35,639 nt of DNA from positions 1 to 35,639 of the forward strand of contig JAISAB010000011.1 of assembly GCA_031266915.1 (NCBI GenBank), written 5' to 3'. Both the position numbers and the translations under genes were made by a program. Origin of the DNA: Rickettsiales bacterium. Lineage in GTDB: Bacteria; Pseudomonadota; Alphaproteobacteria; Rs-D84. Below the pieces are notes generated by a model. The model was not told where the DNA came from, searched no databases, and worked only from the letters and a program-made list of their open reading frames with translations. Below are positions 34,922-35,639 of the stretch, piece after piece. Within the stretch, counting starts at the first letter, position 1, and every line of letters starts with the position of its first letter.

Positions 34922-35417
34922 ATGGTGCGGCGAACAATGCGGACCGGTAACACGCGTTATCCCGGCCATTGCGGACGCAATTGCTGCAAGCCGGCGCGCA
35001 GCTGGAATGACAATCGGTAAGCGAGTACGTCAGGCTGTAAACCCATGCGCCTAATGTTTCAATTCCATTTACCGAACTTACACGGCACCAGCAATTGCCG
35101 CCGTATAATGACACATCAGGGGCATTTCCGGATTTGGTTTTCGTTGAAAGGCACGCTGCGACGCCTCTTATCATGTGGGTGCTGATACGCGCTTCCCATG
35201 TATCGCCCCAGTGCGGGTCATCGGATTCGGTCGTGTCTGCATACGTCCTCAGTTCTGCCCAGGGAATCAACCCGCCGATGGTCCCGCCGCCGGCCGCGGC
35301 CAGACTGTCAACATAGGATTTGGATGCGATTTCGGCCCGCGCCAGCACGGGCGCGAATAACGCGATAAGCGCCATACATAATAACACACACGATAACCTG
35401 GAAATTATTCTGTTCAT
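34920..35417 (-). CDS. Secreted cysteine-rich protein D, 165 residues
   Basis: I use ATG 35417 (MNRIISRLSCVLLCMALIALFAPVLARA, signal peptide cut before EIASK). Upstream ATGs at 35456 and 35432 lack ribosome sites; the chosen one has GGGGAAAAGAGAG. EIASKSYVDSLAAAGG resembles the coiled start of trimeric surface proteins. The C-terminal half, NCWCRVSS ... AWVYSLTYSLTDCHSSCAPACSNCV ... YRSALFAAP, matches the pattern of protein C (20570-21103), so they are family members. The upstream region can fold (AATCCAA/TTGGATT; ATTGCC/GGCAAT) but does not clearly show the leader architecture of copies 1-3. Confidence 0.8.
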   Translation of the reverse strand: MNRIISRLSCVLLCMALIALFAPVLARAEIASKSYVDSLAAAGGGTIGGLIPWAELRTYADTTESDDPHWGDTWEARISTHMIRGVAACLSTKTKSGNAPDVSLYGGNCWCRVSSVNGIETLGAWVYSLTYSLTDCHSSCAPACSNCVRNGRDNACYRSALFAAP

Positions 35418-35604
35418 CTCTCTTTTCCCCATTGCCAAGAAGGGCATAAAAACCATGGTTTAGATTAGGCAATAAATAGGAAATAAGAGAAGGCGGAAAT
35501 GCGGGATTTTTGAAAACGAAAACTATGTACAATCCAACGATGGTTTGGATTAGCGGTCCTGTGAATACATTCTGCGCCTTTGTGGCGACCGTGTCCAGCA
35601 AAAA

Positions 35605-35639
35605 AATTAGCGCATAGCAAATAGCATATAGCAGATAGC
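35605..35639. repeat. TAGCAAATAGCATATAGCAG tract at the window end
   Basis: The same TAGCAAA-type heptad family as at 150-180, 435-475, 596-632 and 25776-25863. Confidence 0.85.

Noticed and set aside
35418-35600. A fourth copy of the leader RNA upstream of secreted protein D
   Set aside because: Hairpins AATCCAA/TTGGATT and ATTGCC/GGCAAT exist, but the promoter, the loop-to-tail pseudoknot, the U-run terminator and the anti-SD pairing are not convincing.
35308-35601. Minus-strand frame of 97 residues upstream of secreted protein D
   Set aside because: It overlaps protein D in another frame, shows no family features and no ribosome site; the hydrophobic part is AT-rich leader sequence.

Overview
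The window looks like chromosomal DNA of an uncultured, probably host-associated alphaproteobacterium. Evidence is the protein relatedness of RseP, BamA, DnaB and the podovirus-type proteins, an operon order that recalls the alphaproteobacterial uppS-cdsA-(dxr)-rseP-bamA block, many small exported cysteine-rich proteins, and numerous palindromic repeats of the 'GTCATCCC...GGGATGAC' kind known from Rickettsiales-like genomes. The exact lineage is an inference; I lean to an RF32-like gut clade.

Layout. 1-660: repeat-rich spacer. 658-7000: scattered housekeeping genes (frr, peptide deformylase, rph, ispA), two tRNAs (Ala-GGC, His-GUG), a probable small RNA just upstream of tRNA-His, and several unknown genes. 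7016-11773: envelope operon uppS-cdsA-rseP-bamA, without dxr and without the usual lpxD/fabZ/lpxA after bamA. 11960-18280: two copies of a structured 5' leader RNA, each driving a secreted Cys-rich protein, flanking a divergent unknown gene and a small-lipoprotein/VirB8-like/VirB8-like/exported-protein operon that ends in yraN. 18578-33620: a podovirus-type structural gene cluster, all on the minus strand: lysin, holin, scaffold, histone-like protein, capsid, small head protein, two tail tubular proteins, fibre N-terminus, split large terminase, portal, Bbp19-like. It is broken by host-type plus-strand genes: dnaB, a double-HTH regulator and an unknown gene between the two halves of the terminase, and a third leader RNA plus Cys-rich gene between terminase and portal. 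33709-35417: birA, an unknown gene and a fourth Cys-rich exported protein.

Two systems deserve attention. (1) Three leader RNAs (about 11998-12284, 17483-17765, 20379-20569) share one architecture although their sequences differ: two 5' hairpins, a loop-to-tail pseudoknot, a P1-like helix whose 3' strand can pair with an anti-Shine-Dalgarno strand, a terminator-like hairpin, and a Shine-Dalgarno that pairs with the same anti-SD strand. Helices keep pairing through compensatory changes. This looks like an undescribed translational/transcriptional switch (riboswitch-like) controlling secreted Cys-rich proteins. (2) The podovirus cluster keeps intact structural and packaging genes, but no integrase, replication or phage RNA polymerase gene is visible. 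Its terminase is split exactly between ATPase and nuclease domains with catalytic residues kept, and its late promoter is followed by two tandem terminators. It looks like a domesticated, gene-transfer-agent-like element.

A third theme is 7-15 bp quasi-tandem repeats of many families that fill intergenic gaps and also enter genes. They encode the BamA signal peptide core, a CdsA membrane segment and an insert in the terminase nuclease, and they mark the terminase break point. All functional calls are from reading the sequence; no database search was run.
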